From contig NZ_UAUI01000027.1 in NCBI RefSeq assembly GCF_900455735.1, positions 248,001-312,000 on the forward strand: DNA of 64,000 nt. The letters are read 5' to 3'. The stretch comes from Rhodococcus wratislaviensis (GTDB lineage: Bacteria; Actinomycetota; Actinomycetes; Mycobacteriales; Mycobacteriaceae). Shown in pieces: positions 1 to 8,193 of this stretch. The position numbers and the translations under genes were made by a program. Positions within the stretch are counted from its first letter, which is position 1. Every line of letters begins with the position of its first letter. The notes beneath the pieces are model-generated. The model was not told the origin of the DNA. It searched no databases and saw nothing but the letters and a program-made list of their open reading frames with translations.

Positions 1-261
1 GCGCTCGTCGCACAGGCATCCCAGTTCCTGGGCGAGAACACCGCCGAGCTGGATTCACTGCTCGCGAACGCGAGACAGGTGACGGACCGGCTGCAGGCGA
101 ACCTCGCGAACCTCGACGCGCTCCTGACCACGGGTGCGCCGGCCGCGAGGGCACTCGTGAACGCGACCGGGACCGGTGACTGGGCCGACGTCTCGGCGCC
201 GTCGGCCGTGATCGCCGATAACCTGCTCTGCGTCGTCGGGCTGATCACGGGGTGCTCGTGA
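1..261 (+). CDS. mceC: MCE-family protein, C-terminal end only (MceC-like)
   Basis: The frame is open from the first base of the window and ends in TGA at 259-261, so only the last 86 residues are visible. They are helical and rich in Ala, Leu and Asn, ending NLLCVVGLITGCS, which fits the helical tail of Mce proteins that forms part of the periplasmic lipid-transport tunnel. The call rests on position: it overlaps, by a 4-bp GTGA, an MceD-like gene that is followed by the lipoprotein MceE and by MceF, the usual mce order. The MCE domain itself lies outside the window, so the C assignment is inferred from order. Confidence 0.7.
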   Translation, partial: ALVAQASQFLGENTAELDSLLANARQVTDRLQANLANLDALLTTGAPAARALVNATGTGDWADVSAPSAVIADNLLCVVGLITGCS

Positions 262-1349
262 ACGCGGGCATCGCGCGCAGGGCCGCCGGGATCGGCGGCG
301 TGCTCGCCCTCGTGGTGGCGATCGTCGTGGCCGGCTGGCTGCTGATCTTCCGCACCTCGTCCACCGTCGTGCATTCCGAATTCGCCTACGTCAACGGCGT
401 GTTCCCCGGCACCAAGGTCTCGGTGCTCGGTGTTCCGGTGGGCACCGTCGAGGCGGTCGTGCCGAGAGGTGCGACCGTGATGGTCACGATGTCCGTCGCG
501 TCGGACGTCGTGCTGCCCGCGGACGCGAACGCGTACGTGCTGGTGACGTCCGCGATCGGTGAGCGCTTCGTGGAACTCGGTCCCGCGTACACCGGCGGCC
601 CGGTGTTCGAGAGTGGGCAGACCATTCCACCCGAACGCAGTCATTCGCCCATCACCTGGGACCAGTTGATGGACAGCGTCGACACCGTCGTCGAGGCGCT
701 CGGCCCGGACGGAGGCGACGCCGGCGCCGCGATCTCCGCTGCCGCCGCGTCCACGGACGGCCTCGGTCCCGCGATGAACGACGCCATCCGCACACTGTCG
801 CAGGCGAGTTCGGTGATCGCAGGCAACAGCGCGGACGTCGGCGCGCTCGTCGACAACCTCGAGGTGCTCGTGAACACGATCTCGTCGCGTCAGGCGCAGG
901 TCGAATCACTCGCCGGTTCGCTCACCGCGATCGGTGACGAGTTCGCCGGCCAGCAGTTCGCGATCGGCGACACGGTGAACCAGTTGTCCGCGCTGCTGAA
1001 CCAGATCGACCAACTCGTGTCCGCCAGGGGCGGCGACGTCGCCGCCGGCATCGACAACCTCGCCGGAGTGAGCGAGGTGCTGCAGAGGCACGAGACCGAC
1101 CTCGCCGAGATCATGGATCTGGTGCCCTTGCTGATCGACAACATTCAGCGCGCGGTCACCCCGGACCAGCGCGCCCGCATCCGGCTGAACATCTCCACCA
1201 ACCTGGCGCAGGCCGAGCCGACGTCCCCGCTCTGCGCGGTAGTCGATCCGATCCTCTGCCGCGGAGCGGGAATCACCAACCCGATTCAATTTCCGCCCAG
1301 CATGTCCGACCCGTTCGGGTTGCGCGAACTCATGGTCGGAGGACGATGA
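258..1349 (+). CDS. mceD: MCE-family protein, MceD-like
   Basis: 363 residues. An N-terminal membrane anchor (about residues 10-33) is followed by the MCE/MlaD beta domain (about 35-115, containing the pattern GTKVSVLGVPVGTVEAV) and a long helical tail. Mce proteins assemble as hexamers that carry lipids across the actinobacterial envelope, powered by YrbE permeases and an MceG ATPase, none of which is in the window. I chose GTG at 258 because it gives the 4-bp GTGA overlap used elsewhere in this operon; GTG at 252 is possible. The protein lacks the long Pro-rich tail of some MceD proteins. Substrate (sterol, fatty or mycolic acid) cannot be told from sequence. Confidence 0.85.
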   Translation: MNAGIARRAAGIGGVLALVVAIVVAGWLLIFRTSSTVVHSEFAYVNGVFPGTKVSVLGVPVGTVEAVVPRGATVMVTMSVASDVVLPADANAYVLVTSAIGERFVELGPAYTGGPVFESGQTIPPERSHSPITWDQLMDSVDTVVEALGPDGGDAGAAISAAAASTDGLGPAMNDAIRTLSQASSVIAGNSADVGALVDNLEVLVNTISSRQAQVESLAGSLTAIGDEFAGQQFAIGDTVNQLSALLNQIDQLVSARGGDVAAGIDNLAGVSEVLQRHETDLAEIMDLVPLLIDNIQRAVTPDQRARIRLNISTNLAQAEPTSPLCAVVDPILCRGAGITNPIQFPPSMSDPFGLRELMVGGR

Positions 1350-2395
1350 CGATCCGGACGAAAACGAAGTCGCTGACGGCGGCGCTGATCGTCGGTGTGA
1401 CGCTGCCCGCCGCAGGGTGTTCGCTGAGCCTGCAGGATCTGTCGGTGGGCCGTTCGCCGGACGGTCCGTCGTATCAGATCTCCGCGCAGTTCGACGGAGT
1501 CGATCGCGTGGTCCCAGGCGCCGAGGTCCGGGTGGGTCAGGAGGTGGTGGGCCGCGTCTCGGACGTGTCGACCCGGGACTTCACCGCTCACATCGAGATG
1601 CGGATCCGCGACGACGTCCCGATACCGCGGGATGCGACGGCCCGGATCGAATTGCCCACGGCCCTCGGCAATCCCTTCGTCCGGCTCGACGTCGGGGACG
1701 CGGCGGGCGCGCCGATGAGCGAGGGCGACACCATCCCCTTGGATCGGACGTCGCGCGGTCCCGACATCGAGAGCGGCCTGGCCGCGCTGGCCACCGTGCT
1801 GAACGGCAGCGGCATCGACCAGATGCACGCCATCATGAACGAATTGACCGTCGCCTTCACGGGCCGCTCGGACAAGGTCCGGGAACTGGTGGACATGCTG
1901 AACGACACACTGGGCGTCGTCGACGACCATCGGGACGAACTCGACCGGGCGATGGTGGCGTCCAATGCCTTCGCGGCGGAACTCGCCGCGGGGCAACCGA
2001 CCCTCGATCGGGCCCTGACCGGCCTCGCGCCTGCAGTGGATCTCCTGGTGTCGCAACGAGATCAGATCGTCGCGCTGATGGGGGAGGCGTCCCGTCTCAG
2101 TCGCGAGGCACAGCACGTCCTCGGCAGCGCCGGATCCGAACTGTCGGCCGAGATCAGCGACGCGGGAGCCGTGCTCACGGCACTCGACGGGTTCGAGTCA
2201 CAACTCGCGCCGACGTTGAATTCGGTGGCGACGTTCCTCGGCGGATTCGCCGCGGCCACACCCGGCGACTACACGACGTTCGACGGAACGTTCGACGTCA
2301 CCGCCGTCATCGCCAAGTTGCTCACCGGATCGGCTCCGCTCGAGGTGCCGGAAGCCCGCACGCTGCCCGAGGTACTCGGCGGAGGCGTCCGATGA
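1346..2395 (+). CDS. mceE: MCE-family lipoprotein, MceE-like
   Basis: 349 residues. The N-terminus is a lipoprotein signal: basic start, hydrophobic stretch, and lipobox AAGC with the acylated Cys at residue 25. This is the hallmark of the fifth gene (E, sometimes called Lpr) in mce operons. The MCE domain follows (about 40-120, with VVPGAEVRVGQEVVGRV), then a helical tail. It starts with an ATGA overlap on mceD and ends in an ATGA overlap with mceF, so the set is translationally coupled. Expected outside the cytoplasmic membrane as part of the Mce lipid-transport complex. Confidence 0.88.
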   Translation: MTIRTKTKSLTAALIVGVTLPAAGCSLSLQDLSVGRSPDGPSYQISAQFDGVDRVVPGAEVRVGQEVVGRVSDVSTRDFTAHIEMRIRDDVPIPRDATARIELPTALGNPFVRLDVGDAAGAPMSEGDTIPLDRTSRGPDIESGLAALATVLNGSGIDQMHAIMNELTVAFTGRSDKVRELVDMLNDTLGVVDDHRDELDRAMVASNAFAAELAAGQPTLDRALTGLAPAVDLLVSQRDQIVALMGEASRLSREAQHVLGSAGSELSAEISDAGAVLTALDGFESQLAPTLNSVATFLGGFAAATPGDYTTFDGTFDVTAVIAKLLTGSAPLEVPEARTLPEVLGGGVR

Positions 2396-3579
2396 TGACA
2401 CGTCACGTGGTGGCGCAGTTGGTCCTGTTCCTCGTGATCTCGATCGCCGCGATGCTGTTCGGGCTGCGGTACGTCGCCGGCCCGGACACGTTCGGAAGTC
2501 CCATTCACCTGAGTGCCCGGCTCGACCACGCCGCCGGCCTCGCCCAGGGAGCGTCCGTCAATTATCGCGGCGTCGGAGTGGGCACGATCAGCTCCGTCGA
2601 CGTGAACCCCGAAGGGACGGGCGTCGTCCTCGGCATCGAACTGCATCCCGGAACCCGGGTGCCTGCCGGTTCGACCGCGAAGATCACCACCGAGAACGCG
2701 ATCGGCATCCAGGCGCTCGACATCATGCCCGACGGCGCGGACCCGCCGTACCTCGCGGACGGCGACGTCGTCGAGGTTCCGGAGGAAGGAATCCCGCGCT
2801 CGCTCGACGCGACCCTCGTCGAAACCACCAACCTCGTGAACTCGATGGACGTCACCGCTCTGTCGTCGCTGGCCGACACGTTCGGCACCGCCTTCGGGGG
2901 CACGGGACCCGACCTGCAGAACCTGCTCGACGGTTCCGCCGAGATCGCCCGGACACTCGAAACCCGCACCGACGCATTGTCGACCATCGTGAACGAGGGC
3001 ATGCCGCTCCTGGACACCGCGGACGGCCTCACCGCCGCTCTGCCGGAATCGGCGAGCACCGCCCGGAGCGTCCTCGAACAGTTGCGGGCCCACGACTCCG
3101 CGCTCGTCGACCTGCTCGGGCGCTCGCCGCAGACGATGGCCAGCCTGGACTCGTTGCTGTCGGGAAATCGGGACTCACTGGGCGCCCTGATGGCGAATCT
3201 GGTTCTCCCCACCCGGATCGTCGGTGACCGTACACCCTCCCTCGACTACGGCCTGACGATCATCCCCGGCGCGCTGCCGAAGATCGCGTCGATCGAGAAG
3301 GGCGGACTCGCCGACCTTCTTCTGGTCGGAACGCAGGGGCCGATGTGCGTGTACGACGCCCCGCGCCGTCTGGTGACCGATGCGGAACCGAGTCAGCCTG
3401 CCCTGGATTGGACGTGCCAGTCGCAGCAGTACCTGGAGCAGCGGGGCGCCGTGAACGTTCCACGACCGGACGACCTGGGTCAGGAGAACGCGACGAGGAA
3501 CGGCGGCGTCTACGGACCGCCGGCCGCGGACGATCCGCTGGTGATCGAACCCCCACTCACGGGGCACACCCCGCGCTAG
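2392..3579 (+). CDS. mceF: MCE-family protein, MceF-like
   Basis: 395 residues, starting at the first ATG of an ATGATG pair that overlaps the mceE stop by 4 bp. It has one N-terminal membrane anchor (about 8-30) and an MCE domain (about 35-120, including NYRGVGVGTISSVDV). A helical region follows and then a C-terminal part with three Cys residues (GPMCVYDAPRR, DWTCQSQ). Last of the canonical mce genes in the operon. A longer reading of the same frame reaches back to 1417, but its N-terminal 325 residues are Arg-rich shadow sequence under mceE. Confidence 0.88.
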   Translation: MMTRHVVAQLVLFLVISIAAMLFGLRYVAGPDTFGSPIHLSARLDHAAGLAQGASVNYRGVGVGTISSVDVNPEGTGVVLGIELHPGTRVPAGSTAKITTENAIGIQALDIMPDGADPPYLADGDVVEVPEEGIPRSLDATLVETTNLVNSMDVTALSSLADTFGTAFGGTGPDLQNLLDGSAEIARTLETRTDALSTIVNEGMPLLDTADGLTAALPESASTARSVLEQLRAHDSALVDLLGRSPQTMASLDSLLSGNRDSLGALMANLVLPTRIVGDRTPSLDYGLTIIPGALPKIASIEKGGLADLLLVGTQGPMCVYDAPRRLVTDAEPSQPALDWTCQSQQYLEQRGAVNVPRPDDLGQENATRNGGVYGPPAADDPLVIEPPLTGHTPR

Positions 3580-3609
3580 GTCCGCGCACGAGCCGAGGAG
3601 AGAACATCG

Positions 3610-3987
3610 ATGAGTAGACCGACGGGTGACGCGGCGGCCGGCGTCGACACGGCTGGCCGTATCAGGAGACTCACCCAGGCCGCACTCAATGCCGACGTCA
3701 CGATCGGCCGCGTCGACGGGGTGGCACACGAGATCGGGACGTCCCTCGACGAATTCGCCCGCGTGCTGGGCAGGTTCGACGCGTTGCTGGACAGGTTCGC
3801 CGACGGCCTCGACACCTTCGCCGGCACGGTCCGGTCGGTGGACGGCGTCGTCGGGTCGCTGGCGGCAACGGAGCAGGATCTCGACGAGCTACTGCTGCGC
3901 GTCGGCAGGATCGTCGAGACGGTCGACTGGCTGCTGACGCCTGCAACGGCGGTGCGTCACCGGTTGGCGGGCATCAGACTCTTCTGA
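3610..3987 (+). CDS. Small helical protein encoded at the end of the mce operon, function unknown
   Basis: 125 residues, ATG at 3610, with GAGGAG about 10 nt upstream and 30 nt after mceF, so probably cotranscribed. No signal peptide, membrane segment or Cys. The middle (about 35-110) is a run of amphipathic heptad-like helix with regular Leu/Val/Phe spacing (LGRFDALLDRFADGLDTF and onward), resembling the helical tails of Mce proteins but with no MCE domain. I do not recognise a family. It could be a cytoplasmic accessory of the Mce system. The coding call is good because codon use matches its neighbours and it abuts the operon. Confidence 0.7.
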   Translation: MSRPTGDAAAGVDTAGRIRRLTQAALNADVTIGRVDGVAHEIGTSLDEFARVLGRFDALLDRFADGLDTFAGTVRSVDGVVGSLAATEQDLDELLLRVGRIVETVDWLLTPATAVRHRLAGIRLF

Positions 3988-4009
3988 ACTCGGGGGGGAT
4001 GAGAGGGGG

Positions 4010-4858
4010 CTACGCCGGGTTGCCCGCGGCCCGGCGATAGCCGCGCACCGCGGGGTAGGTGAAGATCAGCAGCCCGGCAAGCGACCATGCGACGGTCTTG
4101 AGCAGTGGTTCCGCGACGGGTCCGCCCATCGACAGTCCCTTCATCGCGTCGATTGCGCACGACATCGGCTGGTTCTCCACGAACGGCTGAAGCCAGGTGG
4201 GGTAGGCGCCGGTGGGTACGAATCCCGAGTTGAAGAACAGCAGTAGCGTGCACAGCAGGGAGAGGAGTTCGACGAGCGGCGCCTTCGCCGCGTTGACGGC
4301 GAGTGCGGTCACCATCGTCGCGAAACTCACCCCGAACAGCAGCGGCAGCAGCATCAATGCGATACCGGCGAGAATGCCCTGATCGAACCGGAACCCGATG
4401 GCGAAACCGACGGCGATGATCAGCACCGTGGTGAGCATGATCCGCACGGATTCGGCCATCAGACGGCTCAGCAGGCCCGACGCGCGGTGGACGGGCAGCA
4501 CCCAGAACCGGCTCAGAAGCCCGTCCGCCCATTCCTTCTTCAGCGACAGACCGCCTGCGATGGATCCGAACATCGCGCCGACGAGCGTGATCATCGGAAC
4601 GGTCCCGTACACGCTGTTGACCCCGGTGGCCTTGGTGATCGAGATCCCGAGCACCGCCCAGAACATCAGCAACATCAACGACGGGTACACGATCGCCTGA
4701 AGCATGGTGTACGGGTCGCGCGCCCAGCGGAGCAGAAGTCGTCTGGTCTGCAGCAGGCTGTGTGAGAAGAGCGCGGCGAAGGAGTTCTCCGGGTGGGGTT
4801 CGAGCACCTCGGGGAATGTCACCGTCGCCGGTGTGTCGGATCGGTACTCGGTGGTCAT
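4010..4858 (-). CDS. ABC-2 type exporter permease (DrrB-like), second copy
   Basis: 282 residues with about six membrane segments typical of ABC2_membrane permeases. A cytoplasmic N-terminus of about 45 residues precedes the first segment at IVYPSLMLLMFWAVLG. The family-like segment with FFNSGFVPTGAYPTWLQPFVENQPMS lies near 220. The ATG at 4858 overlaps the stop of the upstream permease by 4 bp (ATGA). With the paralogous permease and the DrrA-like ATPase it forms a three-gene exporter (ATPase, permease A, permease B). Related systems export daunorubicin, other drugs or lipids such as phthiocerol esters. The substrate is unknown, though the neighbouring mce operon makes a lipid possible. Confidence 0.85.
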   Translation of the reverse strand: MTTEYRSDTPATVTFPEVLEPHPENSFAALFSHSLLQTRRLLLRWARDPYTMLQAIVYPSLMLLMFWAVLGISITKATGVNSVYGTVPMITLVGAMFGSIAGGLSLKKEWADGLLSRFWVLPVHRASGLLSRLMAESVRIMLTTVLIIAVGFAIGFRFDQGILAGIALMLLPLLFGVSFATMVTALAVNAAKAPLVELLSLLCTLLLFFNSGFVPTGAYPTWLQPFVENQPMSCAIDAMKGLSMGGPVAEPLLKTVAWSLAGLLIFTYPAVRGYRRAAGNPA

Positions 4859-5670
4859 CCGCGCCTCACATTCGACCAGATCGACAACGGAATGAAGACC
4901 AGTGCCAGCCCTCCGCACCACAACAGGGTGGGTGTCAGCTGCTGGAACGTGATCGTGCCTTCCGTCATGGCACGCATGGACGAGGAGAACTGCGAGATGG
5001 GCTGATTCCGCACGAAGCCCTGTGCCCACTCCGGGAACTGCGTCACCGGAACGAAACCGGAGGAGAACATGCCGAGGATCAACTGGGGGAGTGTCAACGC
5101 CTGACTGGTGACCTCGGGGCTCCGGGTCAGGGTGCCGAGTGCGTCGGCGCCCGTCGTGAGCGTGAACCCGATCAGCATCGCCAGACCGCAGAACGCCGCG
5201 GTCAGCGCGAAGCCGCCTGCGAACCGGAAGCCGATCGCATATCCGTATCCGATCGCGGCGACCAGAGAGATCGTCGAGTGCACGAGGCAGGCGGTCATGC
5301 GCGATGCCAGTGGGACCGCCGCCCCGACCGGCATCGTCTGGAACCGGGCGTTCATTCCGTTCGACGCCTCGGTGGCCGCGCGGTGCGCCGCCGAGATCGC
5401 GGTGAACGCCATGGCCTGCAGGACGATGATCGGCATGACGAACTGCGCGTAGTCGATGCCCTGGAACTTCATCACCAGGCGCAGCGGTAGGTAGAAGCCG
5501 ATGGTGAAGATCAACGGCGCCAATACCGCGATGAAGAACTGACCGAATACCCACATCGTGTGCAGGTTCCGCTGGGACAGCGCAATCCACTGCTGGACGG
5601 TCGAGGGATGTGGTCGCCGGTGCCTGCCCTCGAGGGCACTCTCGAATCCGAGCTGGGCGGGCGCCGTCAC
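4855..5670 (-). CDS. ABC-2 type exporter permease (DrrB-like), first copy
   Basis: 271 residues. GTG at 5670 overlaps the ATPase stop as GTGA. After a 45-residue cytoplasmic leader the chain has about six membrane helices and the same family-like segment as its neighbour (SSGFVPVTQFPEWAQGFVRNQPIS). It is clearly paralogous to the permease that follows, so the pair probably forms a heterodimeric channel energised by the DrrA-like ATPase. Strict overlap coupling suggests fixed stoichiometry. The in-frame extension beyond 5670 runs under the ATPase gene and is shadow sequence. Confidence 0.85.
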   Translation of the reverse strand: MTAPAQLGFESALEGRHRRPHPSTVQQWIALSQRNLHTMWVFGQFFIAVLAPLIFTIGFYLPLRLVMKFQGIDYAQFVMPIIVLQAMAFTAISAAHRAATEASNGMNARFQTMPVGAAVPLASRMTACLVHSTISLVAAIGYGYAIGFRFAGGFALTAAFCGLAMLIGFTLTTGADALGTLTRSPEVTSQALTLPQLILGMFSSGFVPVTQFPEWAQGFVRNQPISQFSSSMRAMTEGTITFQQLTPTLLWCGGLALVFIPLSIWSNVRRG

Positions 5671-6635
5671 GACGGCAGGCTCTCGTCGACGCGGACGTGA
5701 CCGGTGAGGGAGAGGAAGACGTCGTCGAGGGACGGGCGCCGCAGCGCGATGTCGGCGAGTGTGACCCCGGCGAGGTCGAGGCGGCGCAGAACCTCGGCGA
5801 GGGTCTGGGCGCCGTGTTCGGCGGGAATCGACAACCGGTCGGTGCCTTCTTCGATGACCCGGCCGGGTGGGCACAGGCTCGTGAGGATCTCCCGGACGCG
5901 CGGCAGGTCGTCGAGACTCACCGGGACGACCTCGCAATAGCTTCCGCCGGTCCGGGCCTTCAGTTCGTCGGCCGTGCCCTCGGCGATCACGGTGCCCTTG
6001 TCGATGACGACGATGTTGTCGCTCAGCAGGTCGGCCTCTTCGAGGTACTGCGTGGTCAGCAGGATCGTGATGCCCTGCTCCTTCAGCGCGGACACGAGGG
6101 ACCACACGCCCTGACGGCTGCGGGGGTCGAGGCCGGTGGTGGGCTCGTCGAGGAACACCACCTCGGGGCGGATCACCAGGCCACAGGCGATGTCGACGCG
6201 CCGGCGCATACCTCCGGAATATCCGGACACCTTCCGGTCGCCGGCCTCGATCAGATCGAACTGTGTCAGTAGGTCCTGCGCGCGCGATTTCGCGGACGCC
6301 TTGGGCAGGCCCATCAGGCGGCCGAAGAGCACCAGATTCTCGCGGCCGGTCAGCGACTCGTCGAGTGCGGCGTACTGGCCCGTCATCATGATGCTGCGAC
6401 GGACGTTCGCCGACTCCTCGACGACGTCGTGTCCGGCGACGAACGCGCGGCCCGCATCGGGTCGCAGCAGAGTGGACAGCACGTTGACGGTGGTGGTCTT
6501 CCCTGCGCCGTTGGGGCCCAGGATGCCCAGGACCGTGCCGCGGGGCACCTCGAAGCTCACACCCCGCAACGCTGCTACGTCACCGAAGGATTTCTCGATT
6601 CCCTCGACAAGAACGGCGGTGTCAGCTGCTGGCAT
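5667..6635 (-). CDS. DrrA-family ABC exporter ATPase
   Basis: 322 residues. Walker A GPNGAGKTT at 40-48, Q-loop region near MMTGQYAALDESLTGREN (83-100), signature SGYSGGMRRR (137-146), Walker B VVFLDEPTTGLD (159-170). The usual H-loop His is Gln (TTQYLEEAD, Q196), as is normal for the DrrA subfamily, so this does not suggest a dead enzyme. The C-terminal 100 residues match the DrrA accessory domain. It drives the two permeases that follow with 4-bp overlaps. No Shine-Dalgarno is evident before the ATG; a -10-like box six bases upstream suggests a leaderless mRNA. Confidence 0.92.
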   Translation of the reverse strand: MPAADTAVLVEGIEKSFGDVAALRGVSFEVPRGTVLGILGPNGAGKTTTVNVLSTLLRPDAGRAFVAGHDVVEESANVRRSIMMTGQYAALDESLTGRENLVLFGRLMGLPKASAKSRAQDLLTQFDLIEAGDRKVSGYSGGMRRRVDIACGLVIRPEVVFLDEPTTGLDPRSRQGVWSLVSALKEQGITILLTTQYLEEADLLSDNIVVIDKGTVIAEGTADELKARTGGSYCEVVPVSLDDLPRVREILTSLCPPGRVIEEGTDRLSIPAEHGAQTLAEVLRRLDLAGVTLADIALRRPSLDDVFLSLTGHVRVDESLPS

Positions 6636-6641
6636 GTCCCG

Positions 6642-6668
6642 AGTATGTCACGCGAAGAGGGTGATCAA
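6642..6668 (-). promoter_or_regulatory. Candidate promoter of the ABC exporter operon
   Basis: On the minus strand, TTGATC (6668-6663), 15 bases, then CATACT (6647-6642), which lies six bases before the ATG at 6635. The spacing would start transcription at or next to the start codon, consistent with the lack of a ribosome binding site. The spacer is short for a housekeeping promoter, so only the -10 is reasonably supported. Confidence 0.4.
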
Positions 6669-6923
6669 GGCAGACCGGGGAACACCTTCGCGTCCGAGGA
6701 ACGGGAGGGGAAATCTTCTGTAACGCGTGAAGACAGGTACGCGATGAATGCCGGACGTCTGTACCACTTCGGCCTCGGCGAGCACCGCGGAAACCGGTCC
6801 CGTCCGGCCGGAAGGTCGTGCTGTGCCGCGACGTTCCGGCTCCGGGGATGTGCCACACGGCAATTCGGGTCGCTTCCGCGAACTCCAGGACGAATGTGAC
6901 CTTCGACATGCGCCTTTCGCGTT

Positions 6924-7400
6924 CTACCGCGGCGTGACCCACGTCGTGATGTCGGCGTGGACCACTTCTACCCCTTGTCCGTCGAAAATGCGCACCGGCA
7001 CGACGACGTCGGCGCCCGCGGTGATCGCGGTGAAGTCCGGCAGCTCCGGCAGTTCCGCGACGGCGCGCAGCGTTCCGTTCGCCTTGGCGAGGTAGTCGAC
7101 CGTCATCGATTTCGGGATCCACCGGTGGGTCGAGGGCACGGTCGCCTCGGACAGCATGCCCATGGCGGCCTCGGCGAGGTTGCACGCCGCGATCGCGTGG
7201 AACGTGCCCAGGTGGTTGCGGACGCCCCACCATTTCGGGGCGCGGACCTCGCAGCGGCCGGGCCGCATCTCGACGACGCGGGGGAGTACCGAGCCGAAGT
7301 AGGGGACGCGGAGACACATGCCGACGGAGAAGAGGGCATGTCCGAGCGCGTTGTCGGGGAGCTTCTGCCACGCGGCGTACGTGGGACTCGAGGTCGTCAT
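6924..7400 (-). CDS. Hotdog-fold thioesterase-like protein (DUF4442/PaaI type)
   Basis: 158 residues from ATG at 7400 (GTG at 7406 is a possible earlier start). Sequence features fit the DUF4442 hotdog family: a helix-containing stretch KWWGVRNHLGTFHAIAACNLAEAAMGML (quoted in part, about 58-85) followed by an antiparallel sheet region with VDYLAKANGTLRAVAEL. Family members are thought to hydrolyse acyl-CoA or bind acyl groups, but substrate is unknown here. It stands alone; its -10 region is covered by an inverted repeat, so it is probably under a specific repressor. No regulator gene is adjacent. Confidence 0.8.
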   Translation of the reverse strand: MTTSSPTYAAWQKLPDNALGHALFSVGMCLRVPYFGSVLPRVVEMRPGRCEVRAPKWWGVRNHLGTFHAIAACNLAEAAMGMLSEATVPSTHRWIPKSMTVDYLAKANGTLRAVAELPELPDFTAITAGADVVVPVRIFDGQGVEVVHADITTWVTPR

Positions 7401-7406
7401 CGCCAC

Positions 7407-7424
7407 ATCTTACTTCAGAGTAAG
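7407..7424 (-). promoter_or_regulatory. Thioesterase -10 box overlapped by a 16-bp inverted repeat (candidate operator)
   Basis: CTTACT-TCAG-AGTAAG (7409-7424) is a perfect inverted repeat with 6-bp arms and a 4-bp centre. On the minus strand TAAGAT (7412-7407) is a TANNNT -10 box six bases before the ATG at 7400. The repeat overlaps the -10, so a bound TetR- or MarR-type repressor would block transcription. Confidence 0.5.
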
Positions 7425-7456
7425 TTTAGGCGATGGTGGGAGGGATGGAGCCCGGT

Positions 7457-7485
7457 TTGAAGTCTCCCGCCCGGTACGGCATACT
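7457..7485 (+). promoter_or_regulatory. Probable promoter of the S10 ribosomal operon
   Basis: TTGAAG (7457-7462), a 17-bp spacer, and CATACT (7480-7485), each matching four of six positions of the housekeeping consensus. Transcription would start near 7491-7493. The sequence immediately downstream, GGTCGGGTTGCCTTG, recurs with one change downstream of the promoter-like block before rplN. Confidence 0.55.
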
Positions 7486-7867
7486 GGTCGGGTTGCCTTG
7501 TCTGGGACGCGATCGTTTGCGGCCCGAAACAGGTGGGGTGAAACGTCGCGGTGTAGATCACTATGACCTGCTCGCGGCCACATGCAAGACGGAAGCAGTA
7601 CCTACTGGCACTCGAATTCGAGTGCATCCGGTACGCGTTCCCGGCCCGAAAAGCTGAAAAGTTCCGGGTCGGAGAATGAGTGGGAGGGCGACACGCCCGA
7701 CCGCGTGTACCGGAGAACCATGACAGATGAACAGCGGCAGCGGATCGGGTGTGTCCCGGTCGCCTAGCGTTCGGACAGTTGCGGCCCAGGTAAGGGACTG
7801 TGCAGACGAGGTAGTTCGGCCCGACTCGGGTGGGACTACGAAACGCGGCAAGAAAAGGACACTAAGC
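7486..7867 (+). promoter_or_regulatory. Long 5' leader of the S10 operon with an 18-bp perfect palindrome
   Basis: About 380 bases between the candidate promoter and rpsJ hold no convincing gene: the short ORFs here have no family features and poor codon bias. At 7608-7625 is the perfect palindrome GCACTCGAATTCGAGTGC, flanked by GTACC (7598-7602) and GGTAC (7630-7634) that can extend the stem around an internal loop. The leader ends with a purine-rich AAGAAAAGGACAC before the rpsJ GTG. Such leaders can host ribosomal-protein feedback control; that role is inferred. Confidence 0.5.
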
Positions 7868-8173
7868 GTGGCGGGACAGAAGATCCGCATCAGGCTCAAG
7901 GCCTACGACCATGAGGCGATCGACGCGTCAGCGCGCAAGATCGTCGAGACGGTGACCCGTACCGGGGCCCGCGTCGTTGGACCCGTGCCGTTGCCGACCG
8001 AAAAGAACGTGTACTGCGTCATCCGCTCGCCGCACAAGTACAAGGACTCGCGCGAGCACTTCGAGATGCGTACTCACAAGCGGCTTATCGACATCCTCGA
8101 CCCGACGCCCAAGACGGTTGACGCGCTCATGCGCATCGACCTTCCGGCCAGCGTCGACGTCAACATTCAGTGA
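7868..8173 (+). CDS. rpsJ: 30S ribosomal protein S10
   Basis: 101 residues, GTG start with AAGGA upstream, beginning [19 protein letters not shown], the conserved S10 start. S10 sits in the 30S head and doubles as NusE in antitermination. First gene of the S10 operon (rpsJ-rplC-rplD-rplW-rplB-rpsS-rplV-rpsC-rplP-rpmC-rpsQ). An in-frame extension back to 7727 has no family similarity and is rejected. Confidence 0.98.
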   Translation: MAGQKIRIRLKAYDHEAIDASARKIVETVTRTGARVVGPVPLPTEKNVYCVIRSPHKYKDSREHFEMRTHKRLIDILDPTPKTVDALMRIDLPASVDVNIQ

Positions 8174-8193
8174 GCGCGGCGGAGACAAAAACA

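Noticed and set aside
1417-2391. Upstream in-frame extension of mceF (720-residue reading)
   Set aside because: The extra 325 residues are Arg/Gly-rich antiphase sequence beneath mceE; the ATGA overlap at 2392 gives the real start.
4859-6105. Long minus-strand extensions of the two permease frames
   Set aside because: They run under the neighbouring genes with Arg/His/Pro-rich shadow composition. The overlap starts at 4858 and 5670 are supported by family N-termini.
5667-6635. Loss of the H-loop His in the ABC ATPase as evidence of inactivation
   Set aside because: Gln at this position (TTQ) is the normal state in the DrrA subfamily.
6622-6909. 95-residue minus-strand ORF (MSKVTFVLEFAEATRI at the start) between the thioesterase and the ABC ATPase
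   Set aside because: The first 40 codons look plausible, but the rest turns Arg/Ser/Cys-rich with poor codon bias, the ribosome binding site is too close, and no family is recognisable. It may be a decayed fragment; the 288-base gap otherwise shows only the exporter promoter.
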